Positions 1-12,001 of a stretch of 64,000 nt of DNA are shown piece after piece. How positions within the stretch are numbered: the first letter of the stretch is position 1; the number at the start of each line of letters is the position of its first letter. Origin of the DNA: Atherix ibis. Taxonomy: Eukaryota > Arthropoda > Insecta > Diptera > Athericidae. The notes under the pieces are model-generated. The model saw only the letters and a list, made by a program, of their open reading frames with translations. It searched no databases and was not told the origin of the DNA. Location: contig OY282609.1 in NCBI GenBank assembly GCA_958298945.1, positions 37,855,212 through 37,919,211 on the forward strand, in the 5' to 3' direction. Made by a program: the position numbers and the translations under genes.

Positions 1-689
1 AACCAAGAACCTACTAATGGGTGTCTTTTAATACCAAACCTATGCTAATGTATTGAAGTACTAATTAAAATTATATTTTTGTATTTTTTTTTTCTTGAAA
101 CCAACTCTTTTGTTAAAGAGCTTTCTACAATACAATATCACATTTAGTATGGTTTTAAAGCTTTACCATAAAGTCATTATTAAAGTTTTGGGTTTCTTTT
201 AGTTTTTTATAGGCTTTCTAAATTTTTAAAATTAATTTGTAGCATTTTGTATTCAAGTAAAGTATTGACAATAAAACAAAACATCTGATTTACCTAAAAA
301 CTTAATAGCTTGAAGTAGTAACAGAACACAATTATATATTGTAGAAAAAGTATTTGTCTTTCGAATTTTTATTGATACTTTATTATAAATTCATCTTTAT
401 TTATAAAAATTAATATAAATATTATACTAATTCGGAAGTTTTTATAATATGGAAACACTTTTTTTTAATATGTTAAATTAAGTTATTCAAAATATAAAAA
501 TTCATTTGATATAAATAATTTAATGGAAAATTTTAGTTAAATAATATATATTAAAAATTTAAATTAAAAATAAATAACAATGCAACAATAGAACAAACTA
601 TTTTACCTCGAATATGTTATTTATTTCAAAGACCTTACGCACTAATATAAACGATCAGATAGTTATGTTTCTTTAACGTAATATACCTG
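1..689. other. AT-rich spacer
   Basis: Very AT-rich sequence with short A/T runs and stop codons in all frames. I see no coding, RNA or transposon signal in it. Confidence 0.6.
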
Positions 690-699
690 TCGTTAAACA

Positions 700-1010
700 A
701 AACACCACTAGTCGCCTACGCCCATAGGAATTGAGTTTCGCTCAATCAACGCACCACCATTACTGCCAGTTTACAGTCAGTAACCAATTACAAGCTGGTT
801 ACTCCAACTGTTAGTGGCGAGGACTATCTAAACCTCTACTGTCATAAGCAGTGACAGCGCCCGAGATAATTACTAGTATCTCCCACTAGCGATCCGAAGA
901 CCGTACCCGCGATATGGGTATTAACCACAGCCACTACGTTGCTGCCTAAGGCGCCTTACCATTATCGGGCACAGTGTGTTTTAATACTATGGGGCACCCC
1001 GATACCCGTA
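700..1010 (-). other. structured 3' UTR of the R1-clade element
   Basis: About 300 bp of GC-richer, non-coding sequence just after the ORF end, with several short self-complementary segments, such as GTAACCA/TGGTTAC at 780-802 and CTGTCA/TGACAG near 840-857. The 3' UTR of R1/R2-type elements is bound by the reverse transcriptase, so folding here is expected. That role is inferred from position only. Confidence 0.4.
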
Positions 1011-1149
1011 GTACCAATTTTTGTTTTAAGAGTTTGTACTCCGCTCATTGTGGTACGCGGGTTCGCCAACACCTGAAAGCAAAACCGGAATAGACCTTGG
1101 TCTTTCACCCGGTTGTAGCCACCTTACGTTTCACACACATGTACATTCA

Positions 1150-2580
1150 CTACCCATTCATTAATCTTAATCTTCTTTGAAACAGTGCCATGGCAAATTT
1201 ACCCAGACATTCCCTCCTCTCAGGTGTACTAAGGCCATCACTCAGATCCACTCCACCTTCATTCACTCTAATGCCACAAGCATCCAAATCCCAGAGATTT
1301 ATATGAGGATATACACTCCACGAGGTGGTGATATACACACACACATACTCTTCTTTTTCACTCAATCCACTTTTATACAGGAACTTATTTATACTGCAAT
1401 GCGCGGTTATCAATAACCTAGGAACAGACCACATTCAAACTTGTTTGCCGAAGCAAACCTAACACATTAGATGAACCTCTGGGTCCATCTCCCATTCTCA
1501 CTCTCATCCCAACGCTGCTGCCACATCTCATACATTATATCCAGGAGTAGAGCCCGCCGTTAGCGGTCTACAAGTTCCTGCATTTCCTCATTTGAATAGG
1601 GCACCCATCCACTAATACAATGCCACGCGGCATCCGATAAAGAATATTTCTACGGAGCACCTCTAGATCCCATGGGATTCCTCCCAATAAGACCTGCATT
1701 GCATCGGTGGAGACTGTCCTACAAACATTTAGACATGCATAAATAACCAACAGCTGAATACTGTTGATTCTGTTCCTAGCATACTTAACCCGCATCACAT
1801 CACCCCAAACACAAGCTCCATACGCCATGCATGCAACAAACAATCCCTTGTATAATATTCGCATTTCCCTCCCCAGAATACCCCATTCCCTTTTTACTAC
1901 CCTCCTCTGACATCCAGTGGTACTAACGACTTTCTTTCTGAGGTTGTCCAAATGGGGTCCGAAATTCAGACGCTCACTCAATCGCACACCGAGTTATCGC
2001 ACCATTGGTGAATATCGCAGTGCCGCATTCCTCATTCTCACATTTGGTATCCTACTCAGTCTCTGGAAGCCCATCTATAACATACACGTACATACGCTCT
2101 TTCTCTCAGAGACACCCACACCCACGTGCTCACCCCATTCATATACTTGACTCATACATTCTGAGCCCTTCATCTCGAGATTCAGACGACTATCACCCTC
2201 AATCAAAAGAAGCAGGTCATCTGCAAAGGCAACAACCTTGCATTCCATTCTCTCTAGCAATAACAGCAGATCATTCATCATCATGTTCCAAATAGCCGGA
2301 CCAGCCACAGAACCCTGTGGGCAGCCCCGAACCAGCTGGCGCATGACCCTCACAATTTTCCAATTCACAATTACATACCTTTCCTCAAAGTAGCTCATCC
2401 AGAGATGAACTTCAACACACTCTATTTTACGAAGCCTCTCAATCACTCGATTCTACTTCAAACAGTTGAATACCGACATATTTGCAGCCACTCTCCTCGA
2501 CATACGTCCTTGCATCCTCAGTAGATCTACCCTCTGTATATCCATACTGGGAACCGGATACGCCCCTTTCAGTTAGCCTT
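1150..2580 (-). pseudogene. R1-clade reverse transcriptase ORF2, 3' part, broken
   Basis: Three open pieces in order on the minus strand. The first (about 2447-2580) has SGSQYGYTEGRSTEDA, the fingers region of R1 enzymes; it runs into a stop and a deletion just before the expected FVDF-type catalytic motif. The second (2075-2446) begins MIERLRKIECVEVHLW and holds GCPQGS and the catalytic FADD. The third (1568-1987) has the thumb region with AYGACVWGD and LLGGIPWDLEVLRRN. The last piece (1150-1434) is the C-terminal tail. The missing first catalytic Asp and at least two frame breaks mean no working protein. In a live element this enzyme nicks a target site and copies the RNA into it. Confidence 0.8.
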
Positions 2581-2590
2581 ACATTTAGCC

Positions 2591-4654
2591 AGCATACCAT
2601 AATTTACACGATCAAACAAATTGTGTAATAAATATTTTATACAAATTATTTAAAAGCGTTTATTTATTTGGCATATTTATGTTATGTCCACGTCGTTTCG
2701 CCGTTGTGGCATTTTATCATATTAGATACAAATAGATGAGATTGGTTCGGCGACAGGAGTTTTATAAGGTATTAAGTCAGTACAACTAATTCAGAAAACT
2801 ATGCTAACAAAGCAAATATTAGCAATCGTCTATTTTATTTTTCAGAAATAATTATATCGTACTATTTCAAAAATTATAGTATTTGTAATTAAAACGAAGT
2901 TTTGAAAGGATTTAATATAGAAGTAGATGATGAAATATTAAAAGTTTGCGACTGGAGACTAGTAAATTTTCTAAGGAACTAGTAAAAGACGAACTTTTTT
3001 GTATTTATGCAAAACAAATGGACATTACAATTTTTGTTTCTAAATAGACATAAAGGTATTTTTATGTTCTTATAAATTCTCTTTAAACATTACGAAAATA
3101 GAATTACTAACTGCCAGTATATGAACACAAAATGAGTGCAATCTTCTTCCATGCATCGGAATATTACCAATAAATTAATATTACTCATAATAACGATTTA
3201 TTAATATTGCGGCAGGACTCTACGAGAAGAATCAGAATTGCATGGAGAAGGAAAGGGAAATAAATGATAAATAAAAATTTATGCCAATTTTATTGTTGAC
3301 TATTTTGAATCGCAAACAACACAATCGAATTTCTAAATTTAATGAATTTGTGTATAAACTTTTTATGACATATGAGAAAACGTAATGAAATTTTCTAAAG
3401 AATACTTGGCCGATGTGAGTTGTAATTTATGAAAGCAATGAATTTTATAGGATTTCGATATCCACGGTGGATTTATTTGCGGTATCCATTATTATGTGAA
3501 TAGTAAAAATGTAGATATAATCGTGTCTTTTATGGGATTTTAATGTACAAATATATTTATTATTAAATTTCAATTTATTAATACTATGATATAGTTTTTA
3601 ATTTATTTATTATTTATTTAAAGTAAATGTATTTTTAAATTTATAAATCAATTTGATAATTATAATTTGAATTAGTCTTCAATTTATAATTTATTATAAT
3701 ACTGCTTACTTAGGAAGGCAAAATGTTCGAAAGACCTTAATACCACCATTCCATATGACAAAATTAAGTCTTTGCCGATATTTATAAAATCAGTTCTATT
3801 TAATACATATATTTTTTATAAAATTTAAAACATTAAAATAAAAACATTCATTGACGAGTGATTTGAGATTTGCAAGAATACCTATAGACCCATAATAGCG
3901 AACTTTTGTATTTTTTCTATTTTCAGTTGTTGAATTTTCTTCTCGAAACAATTAAATTTGTTAAAATTGAAGACTTTTCAAACTTAGTAATAAAATTAAA
4001 AATAGTGATATTTGGTTTTTTCTGAAACCTGTGAAGAATTTTCAAAATTCATAATAACATACAATCAAATTGTTCAATCTTGAAAAGTCTAAAAAATGTC
4101 TCATATTATTAGAACGAGTACATTTGCTTTTAGAGTGTCTTCTGATATGTCTTAGGAACGTTATATGGTATGCAAACAAGCTAACGAACAATTACTAACA
4201 TATATATACATTTTCTTTGAAATTTTATGCTTGCTAAAAAAAGGTCTCGGAAGTTCTTTTTCAAATAAGATTTATGATTTACGATATATAATTACCAATT
4301 TTTTGTCAATCTGGTCTATGTTAATTATTATAAGTTTCAATGTGCACAAACGTTGTTGAAGCGGCCAACAAAGCGTTTCACAAATAATTACTAAAAATAA
4401 TTATAACTACCGCAAGATACGGAAAATAATATTTTTGAAAATTTGTTTAATTATCATATCTCAAATACAAATACATACACAATATCACACAGGAATTTGA
4501 ATGAAAATATTATATATTTTATAATAAAAATAGTTTTTTATTTACAGGATGAACATTTTGAATTCAGTATTTTTTGAGAATGTGTATAAAGGAAAAGTCT
4601 TATTTGGAAATACTAAATGAATTATGATCTGTATTTTTATAGGCTACAAGGGTC
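2591..4654. other. AT-rich spacer
   Basis: About 2 kb of AT-rich DNA. The short open frame at 4165-4359 is low-complexity and has no recognisable product. Nothing else seen. Confidence 0.5.
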
Positions 4655-4910
4655 TATGAACAAGACATTCGTTACCATATCTCTAGCGCAGTCCATCAAC
4701 AGTAATTGTAGTACCAGCCTCATTTTCGATAAAATACGAACCTCCGGCACATAAAGTGTACTATACACATATAGTGACACATGATGAATGTAATTATTAT
4801 TCAATAACTGCTCTTGTTTTTCTGATGCCCAAATGCGACAATTTTGCTTGTAAATATAGTCGTCTACGTGAAAATGAGCTTCGCCCGAAAAGATTATTTT
4901 TTATGAAAAA
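4655..4910 (-). mobile_element. DD41D (rosa-type) mariner fragment 1
   Basis: The minus strand encodes a piece of a Tc1/mariner-superfamily transposase: SGEAHFHVDDYIYKQNCRIW, then a decayed stretch matching the copy at 15330-16140 (SKMRLVL followed by MDCA in both). The first catalytic Asp, normally in SDEAHF, is Gly here. Only about 85 codons are left, without terminal repeats. Family placement rests on the (V/I)xKQNCRIW motif and the other copies in this window, which show the 41-residue D2-D3 spacing. Confidence 0.7.
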
Positions 4911-5295
4911 CTAGATTTCACAGATCGACCTAGATTTCACCTTTATAAAGATGATATAAATTATATTAATTATATTTTCGAGCAAAATTTAAGACATTAT
5001 ACGATTTTCGAATGAAATTGAATACAAATAATTGGTAGACCCGTTACAAAAAAATTGCTAATATAATTTCTTTGTGCTTGAATCAAGAAAGCGAAATTGT
5101 ATAATATACCTACGATCCATAGCGGTCAAAACGAATAAAGTTTTGTGCTTTTTTTTTTATTTTAAATGTTATCTACAACTACTTATGCTAGTAACAAGCA
5201 GATTTTTTACGGGAATATACATGGACATGAGGACATGTGGAGGAAAACACCCATCGATGTTACCTCTAGAACAGGGTAATTTTATTTTATAATTT
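4911..5295. other. AT-rich spacer with a small inverted repeat
   Basis: Mostly AT-rich. ACACCCATCGATGTT at 5247-5261 is nearly the reverse complement of 5325-5339 inside the neighbouring Jockey-clade tail (14 of 15 match). The open frame at 5074-5292 has no recognisable product. Confidence 0.4.
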
Positions 5296-6830
5296 TAGAA
5301 AATCTCCCGGCCATCGCCGTTTTAAACGTCGATGGGTGTATACTGGAAGGGTGGGAGTGAAAAGTTCCTTTCCTAAAGGATTAGGGTGGAAGGATAGATG
5401 CGAATGGAATTTTTTATATCGGGAGATGCATAGTTCACGAACAAATGGAACATTTAGGTCACGGTGGATGACAGTGTTTCGTACATAAAAGGGGGCATTG
5501 ACAATTTTACGAAGGATTCGGGATTGTAGGGATTGGATTGGAAGGGAGTTGGAATGCTTAGTCGAACCCCAAAGTTCTAGACCATATGTCTATATTGGTT
5601 TCAGAACCGTATTGTATAGTAATAGTTTACTTGGTGTTGTAAGTTTTGACTTAATAATACTGCCGTTTAGGGTTATGTCGGGAATTTGTTCTCGGCAGAG
5701 TGTGAAAGTTACATGAGCAGATTTTTGCTCATTTACCTTCACTCTCCACCTTTTGAACCAAGTTTCTAAGGAGTGGATATGGTTCTGTAGGATACTAATG
5801 GCTGTGGAAGGATCTTTGTGATGTGTCAGGATGGCTGTATCGTCAGCATATGTTGCGGTTAGGATGTTGTTGTGGCAAGGAATGTCATGGGTATAAATGT
5901 TATATAGGATAGGACCTAGGATACTTCCTTATGGGACACCGGCGGAAATTGGATAAATGTCAGAGTACTCCAAATTTTCAGCTACCTGAAAATATCGGTC
6001 TGAGAGATAAGATTTAAGGATGTGGAAATAACCCGAGGGTAGGACTCGCTGCAACTTTCAAAGCAATCCAGGGTGCCATACACGGTCGAAAGCATACGAA
6101 ATGTCAAGAAACACGCCTGGGCATTATTCTTTTCGCTCTAGCGAACATGCTATGTAGTCGACTACGCGATGACACTGCTGGATAGTGGAATGCTCAGGTC
6201 GGAATCCAAACTGATGCTGAGGAATGACACTCTCGGTTTCAAAAATGGGATAAAGGCGTTTTAGGATTAATTTTTCTAGGATTTTTGATAACATGGGAAG
6301 GAGGCTTATAGGTCTATATGAGGTAGGAAGGTTTTTGGGCTTATTATCATCTTAATTATGGAAAACTTCCACTGGGAAGGAAAAAATGATGTGCGGAGAA
6401 TACTATTACAATATAAATATAGGTTATAAGGACGAGGGTTTTTTTGGAAATTTGCTTCAGGATTTCTGAAGTTATTAGGTCATATCCTAGGGATTTTTTA
6501 TTGGAAAGGTGTTCTATTGTGAATTTAACTTCGGAAGGAGTGAAAAACTTAGGAGGTGGACTTATGGGCAACTGAGTTGATATTTGTCGGAATATTTGTT
6601 CGTCATGCAGAATGTTTTGGACATCTTCGTGAGGTTTAAAGATGTTTTCTAAGAAGTTTTGTGCTGAAAAAATTCTTACCTAATAAAAATTATTGTTAGG
6701 CTTTTGGATGTCTAAACCGTAAAAATCACTTACTCTTGTATTAATAGTACAATATGAAGTAAGTTTGATGTCCTTAATCAGATTCCAGTTGTGCGGGTAC
6801 TTTTTACATCGCCTTTCATATGTTTTCTAT
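5296..6830 (-). mobile_element. Jockey-clade non-LTR retrotransposon, 3' half
   Basis: Minus-strand remnant of a Jockey-clade reverse transcriptase, frames interrupted. In reading order: FTPSEVKFTIEHLSNKKSLG and YDLITSEILKQ (6356-6571), QFGFRPEHSTIQQCHRVVDY (about 6170-6220), PGVFLDISYAFDRVWH, GSILGPILYN, the YADDTAIL catalytic motif (about 5824-5855), the thumb segment KPIWTYGIELWGS (about 5560-5620), and a terminal LKRRWPGDFLKL followed by a stop near 5297. The endonuclease part is absent, so the copy is 5'-truncated. The same family recurs at 21260, 35460, 38690 and 44310. Confidence 0.85.
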
Positions 6831-9710
6831 CCTTAAATATTATCAATACTAGTACAATAATAGAAAAGTAATTTTATTTCAGTAATTCTCGGCAGCCTAA
6901 TAAAATCAAATACATGTGTTATGATGCATTTTTTATGTTGCATAAAAAATACTTAATGAATGTTACCATGAAGAACTCTATTTCATAAAAAAAGTTGCAG
7001 TAATTTTATTCTTTATACTATTTTCGGGTAACAAAAGTCACTAGTACTGCAGTGTCTTTATACAATGAAAAATTCAATGTTTCTTTATATTGTAATTTAC
7101 GAAAAAATAATCAATGAAAAACGTATTTCTATTTTATTCTCATGATCCAAAACGGACTCACTATATATAATTATATTTACTCGAACGGAACTCTATTTTT
7201 TATGCATATTTTTGTTTCATAATGAAATGGAAATAAAAGAACGGTAAGTAATATAAATGAGTTCCTCCAAATTATTTATATTTTAACGCTATTTTTTATA
7301 TAATACCAGTAGTTGAATAGTAAAATAATATATATTAGTATATATAATAGTGTTAGCAGTTAGATATAATTTAAAAAGATACTCAGATACATGTTAGAGT
7401 ATATGAAACGTACGAGTAATAATCTGTTTTATGTATAGAAATGGGAAAATAAAGCTGTTGCTAAAGGAAGCAATCGTTAATAGTAAAAGAAATAATGGAA
7501 AGAAGTACGTGTCTCAGTACAATGTACATAAGGGCTACAAAAAATGTATATACATATATGTATTCATATAAATATAACTATTTGAAATTGAAAATGATGG
7601 AGCAGTAAATGGAGAAACACTGTCACGCAAATATAGAAATTCTTGGTAAAATTTATATTTTTATATGAGTATATTCAAATATCCTTGATAATATGATTTT
7701 TTTTATTGTAGTATTCATGCATATGACATTTAATTCCTTTTCCACATAGAATTCTTAACATTGCATATGACCAAGGGAAAATCCCATTTTTATTCAGTAT
7801 ATCTGTTCAATTTCTTACATTTCATCCTTACACATATCAAATCGGATTATAATATTTCAGCATTTTAATCAACTCATCATCCTTGATCATCATAGTAAAA
7901 CAAATTATTATTTGGTTTATGATTTTTCTTAGAACTGAAAAGTACAATTTATTCCTTACGCAAATAATATAATCAAATATAAATCAGCAAGAACAACAAC
8001 AACAAAATACAAAGAAAGTAAAGGGGAAAAAGTTTTAATATGTGTATGCGAGATGATATAGAAAAAATTGGAAGTAAAATTTCTGAACCGAAATTAGGCA
8101 GGTATGCTTTAATATGCTGTCACGTCACATAATATATCCTTAAATACATGACGCATTAGACATTATCACGGCACCAGAATCATATTTATTTAAATAAAAT
8201 AATAGTATTACTGATTCAAATGTACATAATTTTAATATACTAGGGCATATAGGTATATATATGCTCTAACAGCTTTAAATCAATCATATTCACGCATAAT
8301 TATATATGCACGTATAGTATGTTAAAGAGTAGATTGTACAAGTATGAACAGAGTAGATTGCCTGAGTATAAAATTATCGGTTAGATTAAAAGATTTTATA
8401 AAAATCTTATAAATAAATGTTTCCAAGATTTATTTTTTGTTTCGAACTTTTATATTATTGAAATAAATTTTATTACCATTTCATTCAAATACTTTTCTAT
8501 TATATTGTATAATTTAGAGATTAAGCACATATAGATAGATTCGCACACTAAAATAGTAAACTAGATCCTTATTCTGTTTGGTTTTAAATAATTAAAAATA
8601 ATCATACGTACCCACATGCAAAATTTCTTTTCATCTAAAGTTATCAAATTGTCAAAAATATGCTGATAATTATCAAAAAAATGCTTACAAAATTATTGAT
8701 CGAAAAAACTCGATATAAAATATGTATGAGGATATGATCATTTAAAATAATTATAATCATAGATATTATGTTTTGAAAATAATACAATTCAAATGGCTTG
8801 TCTGAGTTCCTCTCATTGCATTTTATTTTTTCAATTTCAATTTTTAATGATTTATTCTTTAAGGGAATACAATATCAATTTCAAAATATTTTTAAGAAAT
8901 AGTTACATTCAAGAGTGTGTTTTATTCAATTAGAAGTTATTCCCAAACCTACATTACTATTGGCTTAACAATAAAAACGAAAATAGATTCTTGTTTATAT
9001 TGTTGTATTAGTTAATTAATAAACCAATAAATCGAAAGCAGTATAGTCAAAAATAATATAATCTGGTGTATTACAATGTAGCTAACTTTCATACACCATC
9101 AAACATTATTGTCGATTCATTGGAAAGATCGAAATAGATAATTGTATGTGATCGAAATGAGTTGATTTGACATAAAATTGTATCGTTTTGATTCATTTAA
9201 CACAACAGGCTAAAATACCTGATGCAAAAAGAATGATTTAGCTTATATATTCCCAATATAATTGCTTTAGTGAATTCAATCGAAATAATTATACTTCATA
9301 GTATAAATTCCATTTGTATTTTTGTTAGCATTGCCTTACTTCGAATACGTAAAAATAAAATGCTGTAATTTTAAATCAAATAAATCTAAGGCAACCTTTA
9401 TAGTTGTCGTTGACTTGTTTACATGTATATATACATATGCTCCAACATGCTATCGAACATTTATTTTTCAATAATATTGATTGAATAACGATTTTAATTG
9501 TAATGAAAACCAAGCCCTTTCACAAAAAAATCGATGCTTTTATGAATTTTATAAGCTAGACGAATATTCATGGTTCAGTAAATTTGCATTGAAGAAGTCG
9601 ATTTAATATATTTTAATCTACTTTATAGTAAGAATTAATTTTACAAATAAAAAAAAATTAGCACTCATTTTAATATAAAAAAATAAACAAATATCAAAAA
9701 AGTAATTATA
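6831..9710. other. AT-rich spacer
   Basis: Nearly 2.9 kb of AT-rich DNA with short A/T tracts and no open frame above about 60 codons. No transposon, RNA or exon signal noticed. Confidence 0.5.
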
Positions 9711-9742
9711 TTGGGTTGGTGCAAAAGTTATGACCGTTTTTT
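9711..9742 (+). repeat. left terminal inverted repeat of mariner
   Basis: Exact reverse complement of 10921-10952. It is the presumed transposase binding site and is preceded by the TA target. Confidence 0.95.
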
Positions 9743-9850
9743 ATGATCCCAGGTAAAAAAATTTTTTCTTCAGAAATGATGAATAGTATCTTCTTTAAAA
9801 TGATTGCATTATATAAAGAATACAGTGAAGAGCCCTTGTATTGTTTCAAA

Positions 9851-10876
9851 ATGTCGGTCGATAAAGTGCATTTAAGTCATTGTTTACTTTATGAAATCCG
9901 TAAAGACAACACCGCAAGTGTGGCAACCAAAAACATTTACGAAGTGTATGGAACAGATGTCATCAAAGTTCGGTAGGCACAAAGATGGTTTACAAAATTT
10001 CGATCTGGGGATTTTTTACTAATTGATAAACCACGTACCGGGCGGCCATTGAAGTCTGATGAGGGCAAGTTAAAAGTCATAATTGACACCAATCCACGTC
10101 TTACCACCAGGGAGATCGCGTCGATGATGGGAGTCAACCATACAATCGTATTAAGGCATTTGAAGCGTATGGGGATAGTTTCGCGGTACGACGTTTGGAT
10201 ACCTCATCAATTGTAGGCTGCCAATTTATTGGATCGTGTTTCAACGTGCGTTGCTTTGAGTGCGAGAGAAAAACATGAACCTTTTTTGCATCGTTTGGTA
10301 ACGGGAGATGAGAAATGGGTCGTGTACAACAACGTGACAAGAAATAGACATTGGGCTATACCTGGACAAGCCCCATTAACAACTTCGAAAGCCGATATCC
10401 ATCAAAAAAAAGTTATGCTTTGTGTTTGGTGGGATTGCAAGGGTATTGTGTATTTTGAACTCTTGGAACGCAATCAGACAATTACAGCAGAACGATATTG
10501 TCAGCAATTATCCAAATTGAACATCGCCCTTCAAAAGGATAGACCAGAATTGGTAAACAGAAAAGGGGTAGTGTTCCATCACGACAACGCGCGACCACAT
10601 GTGGCTGTAATGACCCAATACAAGCTGAATTGGGACGTTATCAAGCATCCACCATATTCTCCAGATCTTGCTCCTTCCGATTTCCATTTATTCCAATCAC
10701 TGCAAAATTTTTTAAATGATAAAAAATTTGATACAATAGAGCAGGTAAAAACATCCCTTTCTACATATTTCGCATCAAAATCCAAGGAATTTTACACTAA
10801 TGGTATTAATAAGTTGATAGAAAGATGGGAGAAGGTTATATACGTAAGAACGGATGGAAATTATATGATTGATTAA
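9851..10876 (+). pseudogene. mariner transposase, two in-frame TAG stops
   Basis: One continuous frame of 341 codons, close to the usual 345 or so. I chose the ATG at 9851 because MSVDKVHLSHCLLYEI aligns with the start of mariner transposases; the in-frame ATG at 9743 touches the terminal repeat. Order: N-terminal helix-turn-helix half with RTGRP and TTREIASMMGV, then the catalytic half with TGDEKWVVYNN (first Asp), FHHDNARPH (second Asp) and PPYSPDLAPSDFHLF (third Asp). TAG stops at 9974-9976 and 10211-10213 are the only frame-ending lesions. Second and third Asp are separated by 31 residues instead of 34, so three codons are missing around MTQYKLNWD. Not functional as it stands. Confidence 0.9.
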
Positions 10877-10920
10877 ATAAATAATACAAATCTAAAAAAA
10901 AAACGTTTAATTGTATATGC

Positions 10921-10952
10921 AAAAAACGGTCATAACTTTTGCACCAACCCAA
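10921..10952 (-). repeat. right terminal inverted repeat of mariner
   Basis: Exact reverse complement of 9711-9742 and followed by TA. Confidence 0.95.
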
Positions 10953-12001
10953 TAATTTTAATTATTCGATAAAAACTTCATTTAAATGGAATTATTTTGC
11001 TAATAATAATAAGTTAATTACAATGTATATTTTCGTAGATATACTCAAACCATACCTTATTAATTGACAGTTGTTTTGAAGATAATTTAATCGAATTAAC
11101 AAAACAAATATATCTCAGTTAATTATATTGAATTATTGATGATGAAGCTGCTATATATTTACTATTTCATATTTCTATCAATTAAAACAGAATTTGTCGA
11201 TATTATGTAAACTTTTCATTACTAATAAAACTTTTAAGAAATTAATAATTTCATAAACATGAAATTATTAAATTTTAAAATTATATTAAAAATATAACTT
11301 ACAATATGAACAACAAGTCTTTGCAATATTTTTACTTTTTGAAAAAAAAAGTTCCTTACGATTAGAAGTTCAATACTGAAGGATAATTGAATTTACAGCT
11401 TTAGGCAGCAATAAAAATTAGAAATGGACTGTTTATTAAATATATACATATATCGTATATAAATATATTAGTTCCAAATATGAAATTTACTTGTTATAAA
11501 TAGAGGCAGGTTCTGTACCAGTTAATTTTGTTACATGAAATTCACCGCCTCATAAAATTTGGTTCAATTGGGAAAACTGCGTTGCTTTAGTATAAACAAA
11601 ATTATTTATTATTAAAAATAATATTATTTCAAGCATAATGTTTATAAGGCGTTTATAATTCATTTATACTATCGATAATGTAACGCAGTAATATATTTAC
11701 CGATCATCGAAGAGTTTTTAACACGAAGTTATTTATTATATAAATATGCAATAATTATTGAAGGCAAAAAGTCAATGTGAATCAATTTAAGAATAAGCGT
11801 TAACTGAAAATGATTAATTGTATAAGAATAATTCGAAATTAATTCTTATGCGTAAGTAGTCGGCTGTCGGTAATTTGTAAGTAGTCGGTTTGGCCCATTT
11901 TATTTTATTAGTGTTTCCATATTTGAACTTATTTAAGAGCATGGAAGTTCATGCAATAATAGAATTAATAAAAGAACAGTTATGAGCTACTATCTTATAT
12001 A
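10953..12001. other. AT-rich spacer between two mariners
   Basis: About 1 kb of AT-rich DNA. GTAAGTAGTCGG(C/T)T occurs twice near 11851-11891 as a short imperfect direct repeat. No genes seen. Confidence 0.5.

Larger units (their letters stand above)
690..2590 (-). mobile_element. R1-clade non-LTR retrotransposon, 5'-truncated and decayed
   Basis: A sharp island of higher GC in AT-rich DNA, read on the minus strand. It carries the 3' half of a reverse-transcriptase ORF (1150-2580) followed by roughly 460 bp of 3' untranslated sequence at the low-coordinate side. The 5' end is cut near 2590, inside the reverse transcriptase, as is usual for target-primed insertion. The motif GCPQGS followed by FADDLLLLIEG is the core of R1-clade enzymes. 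Frame breaks make it inactive. The exact 3' boundary is uncertain; no target-site duplication was identified by eye. Confidence 0.85.
9711..10952 (+). mobile_element. near-complete mariner with perfect 32-bp terminal repeats
   Basis: A 1242-bp element flanked by TA on both sides (9709-9710 and 10953-10954), the mariner target duplication. Positions 9711-9742 and 10921-10952 are exact inverted copies over 32 bp, starting TTGGGTTGGTGCAAAAGTTA. Between them is one full-length transposase frame with two stop codons. Overall length and end structure fit a mariner (family norm about 1.3 kb). Identical ends suggest this is the youngest DNA transposon in the window. The transposase looks mellifera/cecropia-like, but subfamily placement needs a tree. 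Confidence 0.95.

Noticed and set aside
1177..2295. Plus-strand open frames over the R1-clade element
   Set aside because: Shadows of the minus-strand reverse transcriptase, whose motifs are unambiguous.
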